Counted from the stretch's first letter, positions 1-8,335 are shown. The stretch is DNA of 64,000 nucleotides from Lysobacter enzymogenes (GCF_900106525.1 NZ_FNOG01000004.1:227464-291463), one strand, 5' to 3'. Made by a program: numbers and translations. The notes: generated from the letters alone by a model not told the origin.

Positions 1-300
1 ATCGCGCAGGCCCAGCAAGATCGGCAGGCCGGCGGCGACGAGCCGTTCGTGGACCGCGTCGACGTCTTCGACCTCGAAGTTCAACAGCAAGCCGCCGACC
101 CGGCCGCGGCCGGATTCGGGGATGGTGTGGTGGGCGCCGTCGAGCACGGCCAGATTGATCGACGGGTCGTCGGCCGATTGCAGGTGTACGTACCAGTCGG
201 CGGCGAACAGGGCGACGAAGCCGAAATGGGCTTGGTAGAAGGCGGCGGTGCCGGCTACGTCGGCGGTCATGATCACGGGGTAGTAGCTGCTGATCTTCAT
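1..300 (-). CDS. VOC family (glyoxalase-fold) protein, 3' truncated by window edge
   Basis: Reading leftwards from the ATG at 300, the frame is open to the window edge. It begins [20 protein letters not shown] and continues with FYQAHFGF, the typical first beta-alpha unit of a vicinal oxygen chelate (VOC) module. A second module follows, containing [20 protein letters not shown]. The C-terminus lies outside the window. VOC proteins include dioxygenases, glyoxalases and antibiotic-sequestering proteins, and nothing here fixes the substrate. The gene is divergent from a TetR regulator, and two palindromes sit in the 83-bp gap between them. The simplest reading is that the TetR protein represses this gene and itself. 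Confidence 0.85.
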   Translation of the reverse strand, partial: MKISSYYPVIMTADVAGTAAFYQAHFGFVALFAADWYVHLQSADDPSINLAVLDGAHHTIPESGRGRVGGLLLNFEVEDVDAVHERLVAAGLPILLGLRD

Positions 301-334
301 GGGAGCGGCCTGTGCTTGTCGGGTCCGGGGCTTT

Positions 335-353
335 TACATACAGTCTGTATGTA
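335..353. promoter_or_regulatory. Perfect 19-bp palindrome, probable TetR operator 1
   Basis: TACATACAG-T-CTGTATGTA is a perfect inverted repeat around position 344. It lies in the gap between the divergent VOC and TetR genes, 35 bp upstream of the VOC start codon. A second, near-identical site is centred 31 bp away, about three helical turns, so two dimers would bind the same DNA face. Binding by the neighbouring TetR protein is inferred from position and symmetry. Confidence 0.75.
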
Positions 354-366
354 GGACTTCAAATTA

Positions 367-383
367 ACATACAGGCTGCATGT
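367..383. promoter_or_regulatory. Second palindrome (operator 2) abutting the TetR start codon
   Basis: ACATACAG-G-CTGCATGT centred at 375 matches operator 1 with one mismatched pair in the half sites. It ends at the base before the TetR ATG at 384, where a Shine-Dalgarno sequence would normally lie. Occupancy should block expression of the regulator itself. No good ribosome-binding site is visible here, so the transcript may be leaderless or weakly translated. Confidence 0.7.
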
Positions 384-986
384 ATGGAAACGCCCAATCC
401 CCGCCGCTCGTCGGCCCGCGCCGTGCGCAGCAATCGCGAACGCAGCGAGGGCACCCGCCGGACCTTGCTCGAGGCCGCGCGTTCGCTGTTCGTCGAGCGA
501 GGCTATGGCGACACCTCGACGCCCGAAGTCGCCGCGCTCGCCGGGATCACCCGCGGTGCGCTGTATCACCACTTCACCGACAAGCGCGACCTGTTCCGGC
601 AGGTGCTGGAAGCCGAGGCCGAGGCCGTCCGCGAGGACATCCTCGCCTCCACCCAGTCCGACCTGAGCCCGCAGGCCGCGCTCATCAGTGGCGCGCAGGC
701 TTATCTGCGGACCATGACCATGCCCGGCCGCACCCGCCTGCTGCTGGTCGAAGGCCCGGCGGCGCTGGGCCTGGAGCAATCGCTGGCGATCGATCAGGCC
801 AACGCCGGCAGCACCTTGCGCGAAGGCCTGGCCGACGCCTTGGGCAACGAGAACGTCGACTTGGACGCCCTCGCCCGCCTGCTCTCGTCCGCCTTCGACC
901 GCGCCGCGCTGGAAATCGACGCCGGCGCCGACGCGGTGCGGATGCACCACACGATGGTGTGGCTGGTGCGCAAGTTGGTTACGTGA
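384..986 (+). CDS. TetR/AcrR family transcriptional regulator
   Basis: This 200-residue protein has a classic TetR N-terminal DNA-binding domain. RRTLLEAARSLFVERGYGDT is followed by the HTH segment TPEVAALAGITRGALYHHF and then TDKRDLFRQVLEAEA (about residues 24-75). The rest is a helical ligand-binding and dimerisation domain of the usual length. The start at 384 is chosen because the homologous region begins soon after it; an in-frame ATG 72 bp upstream would put the operators inside the coding sequence. The two CATACAG-type palindromes immediately upstream suggest autoregulation and control of the divergent VOC gene. The inducer is unknown. Confidence 0.9.
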   Translation: METPNPRRSSARAVRSNRERSEGTRRTLLEAARSLFVERGYGDTSTPEVAALAGITRGALYHHFTDKRDLFRQVLEAEAEAVREDILASTQSDLSPQAALISGAQAYLRTMTMPGRTRLLLVEGPAALGLEQSLAIDQANAGSTLREGLADALGNENVDLDALARLLSSAFDRAALEIDAGADAVRMHHTMVWLVRKLVT

Positions 987-1254
987 GGACTTCGCGGCCC
1001 CACCGGCTGCATGGCGCTTACTCACGGGCGCCGCAGGCGCAATCGATCGTCCTCGAGTAAGACGTAGCGCCCAGCCGCGATTCGCACCAATCGATCCGGT
1101 TCCGATGCCCGGCGCTCCCTCGCTCAGCAAACAAAGGGGCGACAATCGCGGCAGCGAACATCGACCGCCGCAAACCTGCTGACAAGCCCTGTCAGCACCC
1201 CCGCCCCACACTCCTGTCGACCCGAACCCACGGCTTCGCCGACAGGAATCCGCC

Positions 1255-1626
1255 ATGCCCGATTGCGCTTTCGTTCTGCTCTACGTCGACCGCCCCGACC
1301 TCAGCGCGGCGTTCTATGCCGGATTGCTCGGGCGCGAGCCGCTGGAGGTCTCGCCGACGTTCGCTCTGTTCAAGCTCGAATCCAGCATGCGCCTGGGCCT
1401 GTGGTCGCGGCATACCGTCGAACCTGCGGCGCAGGCGGCTGTTGGCGGGGTCGAGTTGGGCTTCCCGGTGGCCGATTACGCCGCGGTCGATGCGATGCAC
1501 GCCGATTGGCGCGACCGCGGCTGGCCGATCGCGCAGGCTCCGGTAGAACTGGACTTCGGCCGGACTTTCGTCGCGCTCGATCCGGACGGGCATCGCCTGC
1601 GGGTGTTCTCGCCTGCGCCGGAATGA
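1255..1626 (+). CDS. VOC family protein, PhnB/antibiotic-resistance-like
   Basis: A single-module VOC-fold protein of 123 residues. It begins MPDCAFVLLYVDRPDLSAAF, includes the first-strand/helix pattern FYAGLLGREP, and ends with the strand motif FVALDPDGHRLRVFSP that is common to glyoxalase-superfamily proteins. Proteins of this size usually dimerise to form the binding pocket. Some relatives bind aromatic antibiotics, others are uncharacterised, and the substrate cannot be read from the sequence. It lies between the TetR gene and the convergent AmpR-like gene and appears monocistronic. The 268 bp upstream (987-1254) show no gene or clear motif. Confidence 0.8.
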   Translation: MPDCAFVLLYVDRPDLSAAFYAGLLGREPLEVSPTFALFKLESSMRLGLWSRHTVEPAAQAAVGGVELGFPVADYAAVDAMHADWRDRGWPIAQAPVELDFGRTFVALDPDGHRLRVFSPAPE

Positions 1627-1666
1627 AAAAACCGGCGCCGCGTCCGCGTCGTCGATGACGCGGACG
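1625..1666 (-). terminator. Hairpin between convergent genes, candidate terminator
   Basis: CGTCCGCGTC (1641-1650) pairs perfectly with GACGCGGACG (1657-1666) across a 6-nt loop. An A-run at 1626-1631 lies to its left, so a leftward transcript from the AmpR-like gene would end in a U-run after a 9-nt GC-rich gap. That spacing is longer than ideal. The hairpin may also act on the rightward VOC transcript without a U-tract. Confidence 0.45.
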
Positions 1667-1800
1667 GCCCGCAGAAGCGAAGCGCCGGACCGATGCAGGC
1701 CAGCCTTGGCCACAACGGCGAATGCGAAAAAGCGATTGCCGCGCTGGCAACCTTCGCGCTAACCGCAGCGCTGCAGCCCGCACCGCTTACCCGTGCGGAC

Positions 1801-2673
1801 TCACTCCGCGCAGGCCCGATGCAACCAGGCGGCGAACGCCGAAGCGCCGTCGCCGGCCGGCTTCAGCGCCAGCCGTGTCAGCCAGTAACCGCCGGCGTCG
1901 AGCGTGGTCGCGAACGGCTGCACCAGCAGCCCTTGCGCGATCTCGCGCGCGAACATCGACGGCGGCGCCAGAGCCACGCCCAGATTCTGCAGCGCGCATT
2001 GCACCATGGTCAGCGACGAGTCGAAGATGGTCCCGTTGATCGGGCCGCACGGCACCGCCTGCGCCGCTTCGAACCACAGCCGCCAGTCGTCGACGAAGTA
2101 CGAGCGCAGCAGAGCGAAGCGCGCCAGTTCGGCTGGTTCGCGCAATTGCTGAGCGATCGCCGGCGTGCACAGCGGCGCCAGCGGTGCGCCCATCAGGAAC
2201 CGGCTCTCCATGCCGGGCCAGGTGCCGCGGCCGAAACGCACGGCGTAGTCGAGGCCTTCGGCGGCCGGGTCGACGCGGTTGTTGTGGGTGCTCAGGCGCA
2301 CGTCGACCGACGGGTGCAGGCGCGCGAACTCGGCCAGCCGCGGCAACAGCCAGCCGCAAGCGAAGGTGCCGACCGCGCCGACGTGCACCACCTCGCGCGC
2401 CAGGCCATCGCCGACCCGGTCGAGCGCGTTGTCGATGCGGTCGAAGGCTTCCTGGATCGCCGGCAGCAGGCTCAGGCCCTCGTCGGTCAGCGCCAGTCCG
2501 CGCGGCAGGCGGCGGAACAGCTCCACGCCGAGTTGATTCTCCAGCAGCCGCACCTGATGGCTGACCGCGGCCTGGGTGACGTTGAGCTCGTCGGCCGCGC
2601 GGGTGAGGCTGAGCGCGCGCGCGGCGGCTTCGAAAGCCTTGAGCGCGCCGAGATTGATACGGGTGTGGGCCAT
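1801..2673 (-). CDS. ampR: LysR family regulator of the AmpR type
   Basis: A 290-residue LysR-type regulator. The N-terminal winged HTH (about residues 8-65) includes LNVTQAAVSHQVRLLENQLG. The effector domain carries VGAVGTFACGWLLPRLAEF and LSTHNNRVDPAAEGLDYAVR, both close to the AmpR/GcvA branch. AmpR proteins sense muropeptides from peptidoglycan recycling and control a divergent class C beta-lactamase gene. Here the divergent 500 bp contains no beta-lactamase, so this is an orphan AmpR-like gene, and its target may be elsewhere (a beta-lactamase-fold hydrolase lies at 15.3 kb but is not adjacent). The subfamily is well supported; the exact function is inferred. Confidence 0.85.
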   Translation of the reverse strand: MAHTRINLGALKAFEAAARALSLTRAADELNVTQAAVSHQVRLLENQLGVELFRRLPRGLALTDEGLSLLPAIQEAFDRIDNALDRVGDGLAREVVHVGAVGTFACGWLLPRLAEFARLHPSVDVRLSTHNNRVDPAAEGLDYAVRFGRGTWPGMESRFLMGAPLAPLCTPAIAQQLREPAELARFALLRSYFVDDWRLWFEAAQAVPCGPINGTIFDSSLTMVQCALQNLGVALAPPSMFAREIAQGLLVQPFATTLDAGGYWLTRLALKPAGDGASAFAAWLHRACAE

Positions 2674-3173
2674 CGCCGCTCCGGGAAACGCCGGTCGTCA
2701 GAGACCGGTGCAAGAAAAATTTGGGGCTGGCCCAAGAAATCGTCGCGGCGCGCGCGCAGCGGCGGGAGTGCAGGAATTCAAAGCCGCGCCGTCCGGGCTG
2801 TCAACGTGATGCGGGCGTTTTCGGGCGCGTTCGCCGCATTGTGCACGCTTGTGCTGGGGCTGGCACGGTGGGATATGCGGTTGTGGATGGGCGCCGCTAT
2901 TGCCGTTACAGAGGTGTGGCCGGCGCAACGGTGTTGTTTCGGTCGAACAGCGCGGATCGTCGGCGCGCGCGATGCGTTGCGAGACGGTTGCAGTCGGCGT
3001 GGCAAGAATGTCGTTCGCCGGAAGCCGGCCGTGGGCGAATACGCGGAATAAGGTTGAGTCGCGGGATGTCGAAGGAGCGCGGTCGCGGCTTGCGCCGCTC
3101 CTACAGGTAGCCCAGGTGAGTTTCGAGAGGTGGGATGCAGTGTAGTTCTGCGCCTGCGTAGCTCAGCGGCGAT
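2674..3173. other. 500-bp non-coding gap upstream of the AmpR-like gene
   Basis: No convincing gene is visible. Several reading frames stay open because of high GC, but none has a recognisable domain or a good start. The right end holds one REP element (3079-3107). The left part must contain the promoter of the AmpR-like gene, yet no divergent gene is present to share it. Confidence 0.6.
3079..3107 (-). repeat. REP element (single)
   Basis: GCGGTCGCGGCTTGCGCC followed by GCTCCTACAGG is one copy of the REP family that recurs through the window. Its core CGGCTTGCGCCG can fold into a short hairpin, and the GTAGGAGC end defines orientation. It lies in intergenic DNA downstream of the leftward metallopeptidase-like lipoprotein gene. 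Confidence 0.8.
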
Positions 3174-4103
3174 TCACCCTTGCGCCGGCGTCGATTCGCC
3201 GCCCGCCACGACCTCGATACGTTTCTCCAGCAGATACCGATACCACTGCGCCTGCACCGCTTCGATCGGCCCCAGTTCCGCTTCGAACTCGGCTACGCCG
3301 CCGCGCCCGCGCAGCAGGCGGCGGTAGGCCGCGGCGTAGGCGCCGTCGCGGTAGTGGAACAGGAAGTGGGTCAGGCTCCAGTACTCCAGGTAGTACACGT
3401 TGAGATGTTTGCCGCCGATCGGCGGCCCGCTGTTGTCGATCAGTTGCCGCAGCGGAATCAACAGGCCCGAGCTCAGGTCGCGCTCCAGCGAGCCGGTCAG
3501 CGGCAGCTCGTCCAGCCACCAGATCGGATAGGCCTGCGGGTCGATCGTGCCCGGCCGCAGTTGCGCGCCGTCGAGGCGGCTGGCGCCGAAGTAGCTGGCC
3601 ACGCCTTCGTTGATCCATTTGGCGCGCGAGAAGCCGGCGCGCTCGGCATGCAGTTGGTGGGTCGCCTCGTGCAGCATCCAGTGGTACGGATTGGCGGCGT
3701 CCGCGGCGAAATAGGCGTGGCAGTAAGGCCGGCGGTAGTAGGCCTCGGCCCAGGGCATGGCGGTGTTGAAGGCGCTGAACTGGGCGCGGTCGCGATACAG
3801 GATCAGGCGCAGGCGCGCATCGGCCGCGGCCGGCGGCAGGGCGAAGAATTCGCCATAGGCGCGGTACAGGGCTTCCACCGCGGTCGCCACCTGCACGGTC
3901 TGTCGCGGCGTGGCGGCGCTGAAGATGACGAAGTGGTCGGTGCGGTACTCGCGCGCCTGCGGTGGCAACGGCGTGGCGGCCGGCGCGGATGCCGCGGGCT
4001 TGGGCGCCGACCCAACGCCGCGCTCCGGGCCCGAGCACGCCGCGCACAGCGCGCAAGCGGCGAGCATCCCTCCAGCGGCCACCATCCCGAGCCTCGTCCG
4101 CAT
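3174..4103 (-). CDS. Putative gluzincin-like metallopeptidase lipoprotein
   Basis: A 309-residue protein with a lipoprotein-type signal: MRTRLGMVAAGGMLAACALC, with a lipobox at LAAC (Cys17) or at Cys23. The body has the zinc motif HEATH at 145-149 in the context YHWMLHEATHQLHAE, and a downstream glutamate in WINEGVASYFG (Glu166) that fits the third ligand of gluzincins. This resembles the DUF1570-type peptidase_MA families. The start at 4103 is supported by AAGGAG seven bases upstream. It probably acts in the periplasm or at the outer membrane. The substrate is unknown, and the catalytic claim rests on motif geometry only. Confidence 0.75.
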   Translation of the reverse strand: MRTRLGMVAAGGMLAACALCAACSGPERGVGSAPKPAASAPAATPLPPQAREYRTDHFVIFSAATPRQTVQVATAVEALYRAYGEFFALPPAAADARLRLILYRDRAQFSAFNTAMPWAEAYYRRPYCHAYFAADAANPYHWMLHEATHQLHAERAGFSRAKWINEGVASYFGASRLDGAQLRPGTIDPQAYPIWWLDELPLTGSLERDLSSGLLIPLRQLIDNSGPPIGGKHLNVYYLEYWSLTHFLFHYRDGAYAAAYRRLLRGRGGVAEFEAELGPIEAVQAQWYRYLLEKRIEVVAGGESTPAQG

Positions 4104-4243
4104 ACGCCTCTCCTTGCGTTCCCGCCGCCAGCCTAACCCGCGCTGCGGCGGCCGCGAAGTGGCCTGCCCGCGCCGGCCAAACTGGCCCTGTCGCCGCGCC
4201 GCGCGGCGCCGCACAGTCGCCGCGGACTTCCTGCGAGCGCGCT

Positions 4244-4888
4244 ATGCACGGTTTCGCCACCTCCCGTTGCCTGAGTGCGTCCCTGTGCGCCGGCGCGTTG
4301 GCCTCGCTACTGGCGTTGGCGCCGACGCAGGCGCAACGCGCCGCTTCGGCGGCGCCGCAAGCTACCGCGCAGCAAACCTCCGCGCCGCAACCATCTGCCG
4401 CCGCTTCGCCAGGACAACACGATTTCGATTTCGAAACCGGCCTGTGGCGCACCCAGGTGCGGCGCCTGGCCAAGCCGTTGAGCGGTTCGAGCCAATGGCT
4501 GGACTACACCGGCACGACCCACGTCGTGCCGCTGCACGGCGGCCGCGCCAACCTCGCCGAACTGGCCGTCGCCGGCCCGGCCGGGCGCATCGACGGCGTC
4601 GCCCTGCGCTTGTACGAACCGGCCACGCGCCGCTGGCGCATCCACTACGCCAGCCTGCGCGACGGCGCGCTGACCGCGCCCCTCGCCGGCGGTTTCGCGC
4701 GCGGGCGCGGCGAATTCTTCGGCGCCGACACTTTCGACGGCCGGCCGATCCAGGTGCGCTTCCGCATCCACTGCCCGCATGCGGATCGCTGCCTGTTCGA
4801 TCAAGCCTTCTCCGCCGATGGCGGCCGGCACTGGGAAACCAACTGGCAAGCCGTCGATACGCGCATCGCCGACGCCGCCAGCCGATAG
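4244..4888 (+). CDS. Secreted calycin-like protein, first of a tandem pair
   Basis: A 214-residue protein with a signal peptide (about residues 1-31, ending in PTQAQ) and a low-complexity Ala/Pro/Gln linker. The globular part starts DFDFETGLWRTQVRRL and ends SADGGRHWETNWQAVDTR. The same two end motifs occur in the next gene (FDFFLGTWQVRYRRL and SADGGKIWETNW), so the two are paralogues. The W-containing opening strand and repeated short beta segments resemble lipocalin-like DUF1579 proteins. No catalytic residues are evident. It is probably co-transcribed with the gene at 4935, 46 bp downstream. Confidence 0.75.
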   Translation: MHGFATSRCLSASLCAGALASLLALAPTQAQRAASAAPQATAQQTSAPQPSAAASPGQHDFDFETGLWRTQVRRLAKPLSGSSQWLDYTGTTHVVPLHGGRANLAELAVAGPAGRIDGVALRLYEPATRRWRIHYASLRDGALTAPLAGGFARGRGEFFGADTFDGRPIQVRFRIHCPHADRCLFDQAFSADGGRHWETNWQAVDTRIADAASR

Positions 4889-4934
4889 CCCCACCCCGGC
4901 GCGCCCACCGCCTTCATCGCCCTCAGGAGCGTTC

Positions 4935-5537
4935 ATGACCACCCCGCACGACGCCTTGCGCCGCACGCTGCTGCGCGCGCCCTTCCTCGCCGCCGTCGCC
5001 GGTGTCCTGCCTGCGTCGCCGGCCGTCGCCGCCGCGTCCGATGCGGCGAGCGACGCAACCCACCCCGACGATCCCGCGCACGCCTTCGATTTCTTCCTCG
5101 GCACCTGGCAGGTGCGCTACCGCCGGCTGCGCGAACGGCTCGCCGACAACCACGACTGGGAAGAATTCGAAGGCATCTGCAAAACCCAGCCGCTGTTCGC
5201 CGGGCTGGCCAACTTCGACGAAAGCACCGTCAACCGCCCCGGCCTGCCCTACCACGGCCTGGGCCTGCGCAGTTTCGACCCGGCCACGCGCACCTGGGCG
5301 GACTGGTGGCTGGACACGCGCAACCCGCAGCGCCTCGACCCGCCGATGATCGGCGGCTTCGCCGGCGGCGTGGGCACCTTCTACGGCGAAGACGAATGGC
5401 GCGGCGCCAAGGTCAAGGTGCGCGGGCTGTGGAAGGACATCCGCGCGGACGGGCTGCAGTGGGAACAGGCCTACTCGGCCGATGGCGGCAAGATCTGGGA
5501 GACCAATTGGGTTTCGCGTTATCGGCGCATCGCCTGA
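4935..5537 (+). CDS. Exported calycin-like protein, second of a tandem pair
   Basis: A 200-residue paralogue of the preceding gene. The N-terminus has a twin arginine (LRRTLLRAPFLAAVAGVLPA) and an AVAA cleavage region, so Tat export is possible although the full Tat consensus is absent. The mature part opens with HAFDFFLGTWQVRYRRL, carries FDPATRTWADWWLDTRNP, and closes with QAYSADGGKIWETNWVSRY. Many tryptophans at regular intervals suggest a beta-barrel of the DUF1579/lipocalin type. AGGAGC lies seven bases upstream of the ATG. The function is unknown, and substrate binding rather than catalysis is the likelier role. Confidence 0.75.
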   Translation: MTTPHDALRRTLLRAPFLAAVAGVLPASPAVAAASDAASDATHPDDPAHAFDFFLGTWQVRYRRLRERLADNHDWEEFEGICKTQPLFAGLANFDESTVNRPGLPYHGLGLRSFDPATRTWADWWLDTRNPQRLDPPMIGGFAGGVGTFYGEDEWRGAKVKVRGLWKDIRADGLQWEQAYSADGGKIWETNWVSRYRRIA

Positions 5538-5570
5538 GACGCGCAACCGTGCCGACTCCGGCGTGGTCTC

Positions 5571-6341
5571 TCAGGGCGGCGGATCGGCGCAACTGCAACT
5601 GGGGTGCAGCTGCGCGCATCGCGCCGGAACCCACCACCGCTGGCGATAACCGCCGTCCGCCGTCGGCTGCAGATGGACGACACCGCGCGCCGCGCCGAGC
5701 AGCCAGCCCTGGCCGAGCGGCTGGATCGAATAGGGCGTCACCGGCCACCAGTCGCGGCTGCGGTACAGGCGCTGCACGCGGCCGCTGTCCAGATCCACCC
5801 GCACCACGCCGTCGACGACCAGCAATAGCCAATCCTTCTCGCCGCTGCGCAGCGCCGCGATTGGGGCGGCGTCGAGCTCGGCCAGGCGATGGATGCGCCA
5901 GCGGCGTGCGTCGCGGCGTTCGAATCGCAGGACCGCGCCTTGGTTGGTGCCCAAGTGCGCCAAGCCTTCGGCGACGAGGACCTCGCCGCGATACCGCGTG
6001 GAAGCCACCGGATTAACGTACTCGACCTGGAAACGCGCGCCGCCGTCGCGCGGCAGCCATTCGATCCAGCCGCCGAATTCGCCGCGGTTGTAGCCGAGCA
6101 AGGCGCCGTCGGCCAACACTTCGCGCACCGCGAGATAGCGATGGCGGCGACGTTCCGACCGCAGGACCAGCGTGCCATCGGCCGCCGCGTTCACGCTCCA
6201 GTCCTCGAGCGAACGATTGGCGCAGTACTGCCCCGCTTCGCTCATCGGCGGATCCATCGCGACCCATCCCGGCGGTGGCCGGCCATCCGCGCCCACCGTC
6301 ACCGCGCCCATCGCCGCCAGCATCCATGCCATCGCCGCCAT
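5571..6341 (-). CDS. Secreted protein of unknown function, propeller-like, paralogue of next gene
   Basis: A 256-residue protein beginning MAAMAWMLAAMGAVTVGADG, a short signal-like segment. AGGAGA is six bases upstream of the ATG. The core has strand-rich repeats such as LRFERRDARRWRIHRLAELD, WLLLVVDGVVRVDLDSG and LGQGWLLGAARGVVHLQ, suggesting a small beta-propeller or stacked sheets. It ends with a Cys-rich tail, CAQLHPSCSCADPPP. The gene to its right (6379-7176) shares all these elements, so this is a tandem duplication on the same strand. No catalytic motif was seen and no function is assigned. Confidence 0.7.
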   Translation of the reverse strand: MAAMAWMLAAMGAVTVGADGRPPPGWVAMDPPMSEAGQYCANRSLEDWSVNAAADGTLVLRSERRRHRYLAVREVLADGALLGYNRGEFGGWIEWLPRDGGARFQVEYVNPVASTRYRGEVLVAEGLAHLGTNQGAVLRFERRDARRWRIHRLAELDAAPIAALRSGEKDWLLLVVDGVVRVDLDSGRVQRLYRSRDWWPVTPYSIQPLGQGWLLGAARGVVHLQPTADGGYRQRWWVPARCAQLHPSCSCADPPP

Positions 6342-6378
6342 CGTTTTCTCCTGTGGGAATACCCGCTCCCTGCCGCCG

Positions 6379-7176
6379 CTAACGCTCCAACCGCTGCGGC
6401 CTGCACTCGCACTGCGGCGCGGACAGGCGCCGGCAACGCTCGGGCACCAGCCATTGCTCGCTGAAGCGGCCGCCGAACGCCATCAGCCGGATCACGCCGT
6501 GGCCGCTGCCGATCAGCCAGCCCGTCCCCGACGGTTGCAGGGTCTGCGGCTGCAGCCGTGGCCATTGCGCATTGCGGTGCAAGGGCTGCGGGCGCTGCGC
6601 GGCCAGGTCGATCCGGACCAACCCGGTGCGGGTCAGCACCACCCAGTCGCGGCGGCCGCTGCGCGCGGCCGCGACCGGCATCGCGTCGAGTTCGAACAGG
6701 CGGTGGATGCGCCAGCGCTGCGCGTCGCGCCGTTCGAAGCGCAGGATCGCGCCCTCGTGGCGGCCGCCGCGCTCGCGGCCTTCTGCGACGAACACATCGC
6801 CGCCGAATTCGGTCGCGGCCTGCGGGCGGATGTCGGCGTTGCTGAGCACGAAGCCGGCCGCGGCCTGGCGCGGCGTCCATTCGACCCGGCCGTCGTCGCC
6901 GAAGCTCATCGCGCCGTCAGCCAGTTCCACTCGCAACGGCGGCGACGGCTGCGGCGGCGCGATGCGCACGCGGCCGCCGGCGTCGGCGCGCACGTCCCAG
7001 GGATGCAGCGCGTCGACCGCGCATTGCCACTGTGCGGGGTTTTCGGGGGCGGCGATCGCCGCCCAGCCCTTGGGCACCTCGCCGACGCCGACCGAGGCGC
7101 CCGGCGCGCCGGCGGCGCTGGCGGCGCCCGCGGCCAGCGCGCACGCCGCCGCCCATGCGATCCGACTTTGCCGCAT
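6379..7176 (-). CDS. Secreted protein of unknown function, paralogue of previous gene
   Basis: A 265-residue protein with a signal peptide (MRQSRIAWAAACALAAGAAS followed by AAGA). Its core segments LRFERRDAQRWRIHRLFELD, WVVLTRTGLVRIDLAAQ and PSGTGWLIGSGHGVIRL match the neighbouring paralogue line by line. The C-terminus again carries spaced cysteines (CRRLSAPQCECRPQ). Sequence divergence is substantial, so the duplication is not recent. It lies upstream of 5571-6341 with a 37-bp gap, so one leftward operon is likely. The paired cysteines imply a disulphide-stabilised periplasmic or extracellular protein. Confidence 0.7.
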   Translation of the reverse strand: MRQSRIAWAAACALAAGAASAAGAPGASVGVGEVPKGWAAIAAPENPAQWQCAVDALHPWDVRADAGGRVRIAPPQPSPPLRVELADGAMSFGDDGRVEWTPRQAAAGFVLSNADIRPQAATEFGGDVFVAEGRERGGRHEGAILRFERRDAQRWRIHRLFELDAMPVAAARSGRRDWVVLTRTGLVRIDLAAQRPQPLHRNAQWPRLQPQTLQPSGTGWLIGSGHGVIRLMAFGGRFSEQWLVPERCRRLSAPQCECRPQRLER

Positions 7177-7326
7177 CCGTCCCCCGACGTGGCGCCGCGA
7201 AGGCGCGGCCCGTGCAGTATCGCCGATCCGGCCATATCCGGCCGCGCCGCCGCCGGCGGCCTGACGCGGCCGCCGCGACTGCCTACAATGCCCGCCCCCC
7301 AACCCGTTCGGAACGCCGCACGCCGC

Positions 7327-8199
7327 ATGGATATCGTCATCAACGAATCGCTCAAGGCCTACATCGACCCGCTGACCCCGGAGGAACACGAAGCGCTGGA
7401 GGCCAGCCTGCTCGCCGAGGGCTGCCGCGACGCGCTGATCCTGTGGGGCGACGTGCTGGTCGACGGCCACAACCGCTACGGCATCTGCAAGCAGCACGGC
7501 CTGCCGTTCCAGACCGTGCAGAACAAGCGCTTCAAAACCCTCGACGACGTTCATTTGTGGATGATCGACCAGCACCTGGGCCGGCGCAGCGTCTCGGACT
7601 TCCAGCGCGGCGTGCTGGCGCTGCGCAAGCGCGAGATCCTGGCCGAGCGGCGCGCGCGCGCCGAGGCCGAACGCGCGGCCCAGGCCGAGGCCGAAGAAGC
7701 CGCCGCCGCGAGCGCGCAGGCCGCAGGCGACGCGCCGCCGTGGTCGGACGATGCCGCGTTCAAGGCGCCGGTGCTGGACAGCCGTCAGGCGCTGGCCAAG
7801 GCCGCGCGCCTGAGCAACAGCCAGGTCGGCATGATCGAGACCATCCACAAGCAGGCCGCGCCGGAAGTGGTGGCCGCGGTCAAGTCCGGCGCGATTTCGA
7901 TCAACGCCGCCGCCGCGGTGGCGACGCTGCCGGAAGAAGAGCAGCGCGCCGCGGCCCTGGCCGGCGGCGCCGAACTCAAGCAGGCGGCCAAGCGCGTGCG
8001 CGAGTCCAAGCGCAAGCCGCGCGAGGCCAAGCCCGAGGTCGAAATCGAGGAAGAAGCCGCGCCGGCGAAGTTCGTGGCGAACGCCGACGAGAGCGAAGAA
8101 TTGCAGGCGCTGCGCCAGCGCGTGGCCGAGCTGACGGCCGAGAACGAAGCGCTGAAGCTGGAAGTGGTCGGGCTGCGCGTGGCGCTGGGCCGCGACTGA
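7327..8199 (+). CDS. ParB-like N-terminal domain protein (plasmid replication/partition-related)
   Basis: A 290-residue protein. Residues 1-90 resemble the ParB/sulfiredoxin-fold domain: LTPEEHEALEASLLAEGCRD, then ILWGDVLVDGHNRYGICKQH, where the DGHNRY box matches the conserved GxHR-like loop. A long Ala/Glu-rich helix (about 95-140) follows. Then comes an HTH-like stretch, ARLSNSQVGMIETIHKQA, and a final leucine-zipper-like helix, LRQRVAELTAENEALKLEV. Chromosomal ParB-domain proteins of this architecture occur in xanthomonads and are often annotated as replication/partition-related. No parA partner lies nearby, so a role in chromosome partition is not implied. DNA binding is inferred. Confidence 0.75.
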   Translation: MDIVINESLKAYIDPLTPEEHEALEASLLAEGCRDALILWGDVLVDGHNRYGICKQHGLPFQTVQNKRFKTLDDVHLWMIDQHLGRRSVSDFQRGVLALRKREILAERRARAEAERAAQAEAEEAAAASAQAAGDAPPWSDDAAFKAPVLDSRQALAKAARLSNSQVGMIETIHKQAAPEVVAAVKSGAISINAAAAVATLPEEEQRAAALAGGAELKQAAKRVRESKRKPREAKPEVEIEEEAAPAKFVANADESEELQALRQRVAELTAENEALKLEVVGLRVALGRD

Positions 8200-8335
8200 A
8201 GCCAGCGACTAAACTAACGACGCGCCAAGCAGGCGCGATCGGATTGCGCTGACGCCGCCCGGGCCGCGCCCGGGCGATGCGTCCGACATCGGCGCGGCCT
8301 CGCCGCGCCCACGCCGCCGAGACCGTGCGCGGCGC

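Noticed and set aside
2849-3145. Small secreted-like gene in the gap right of the AmpR-like gene
   Set aside because: The frame runs through a REP element, has no ribosome-binding site and no convincing signal peptide.
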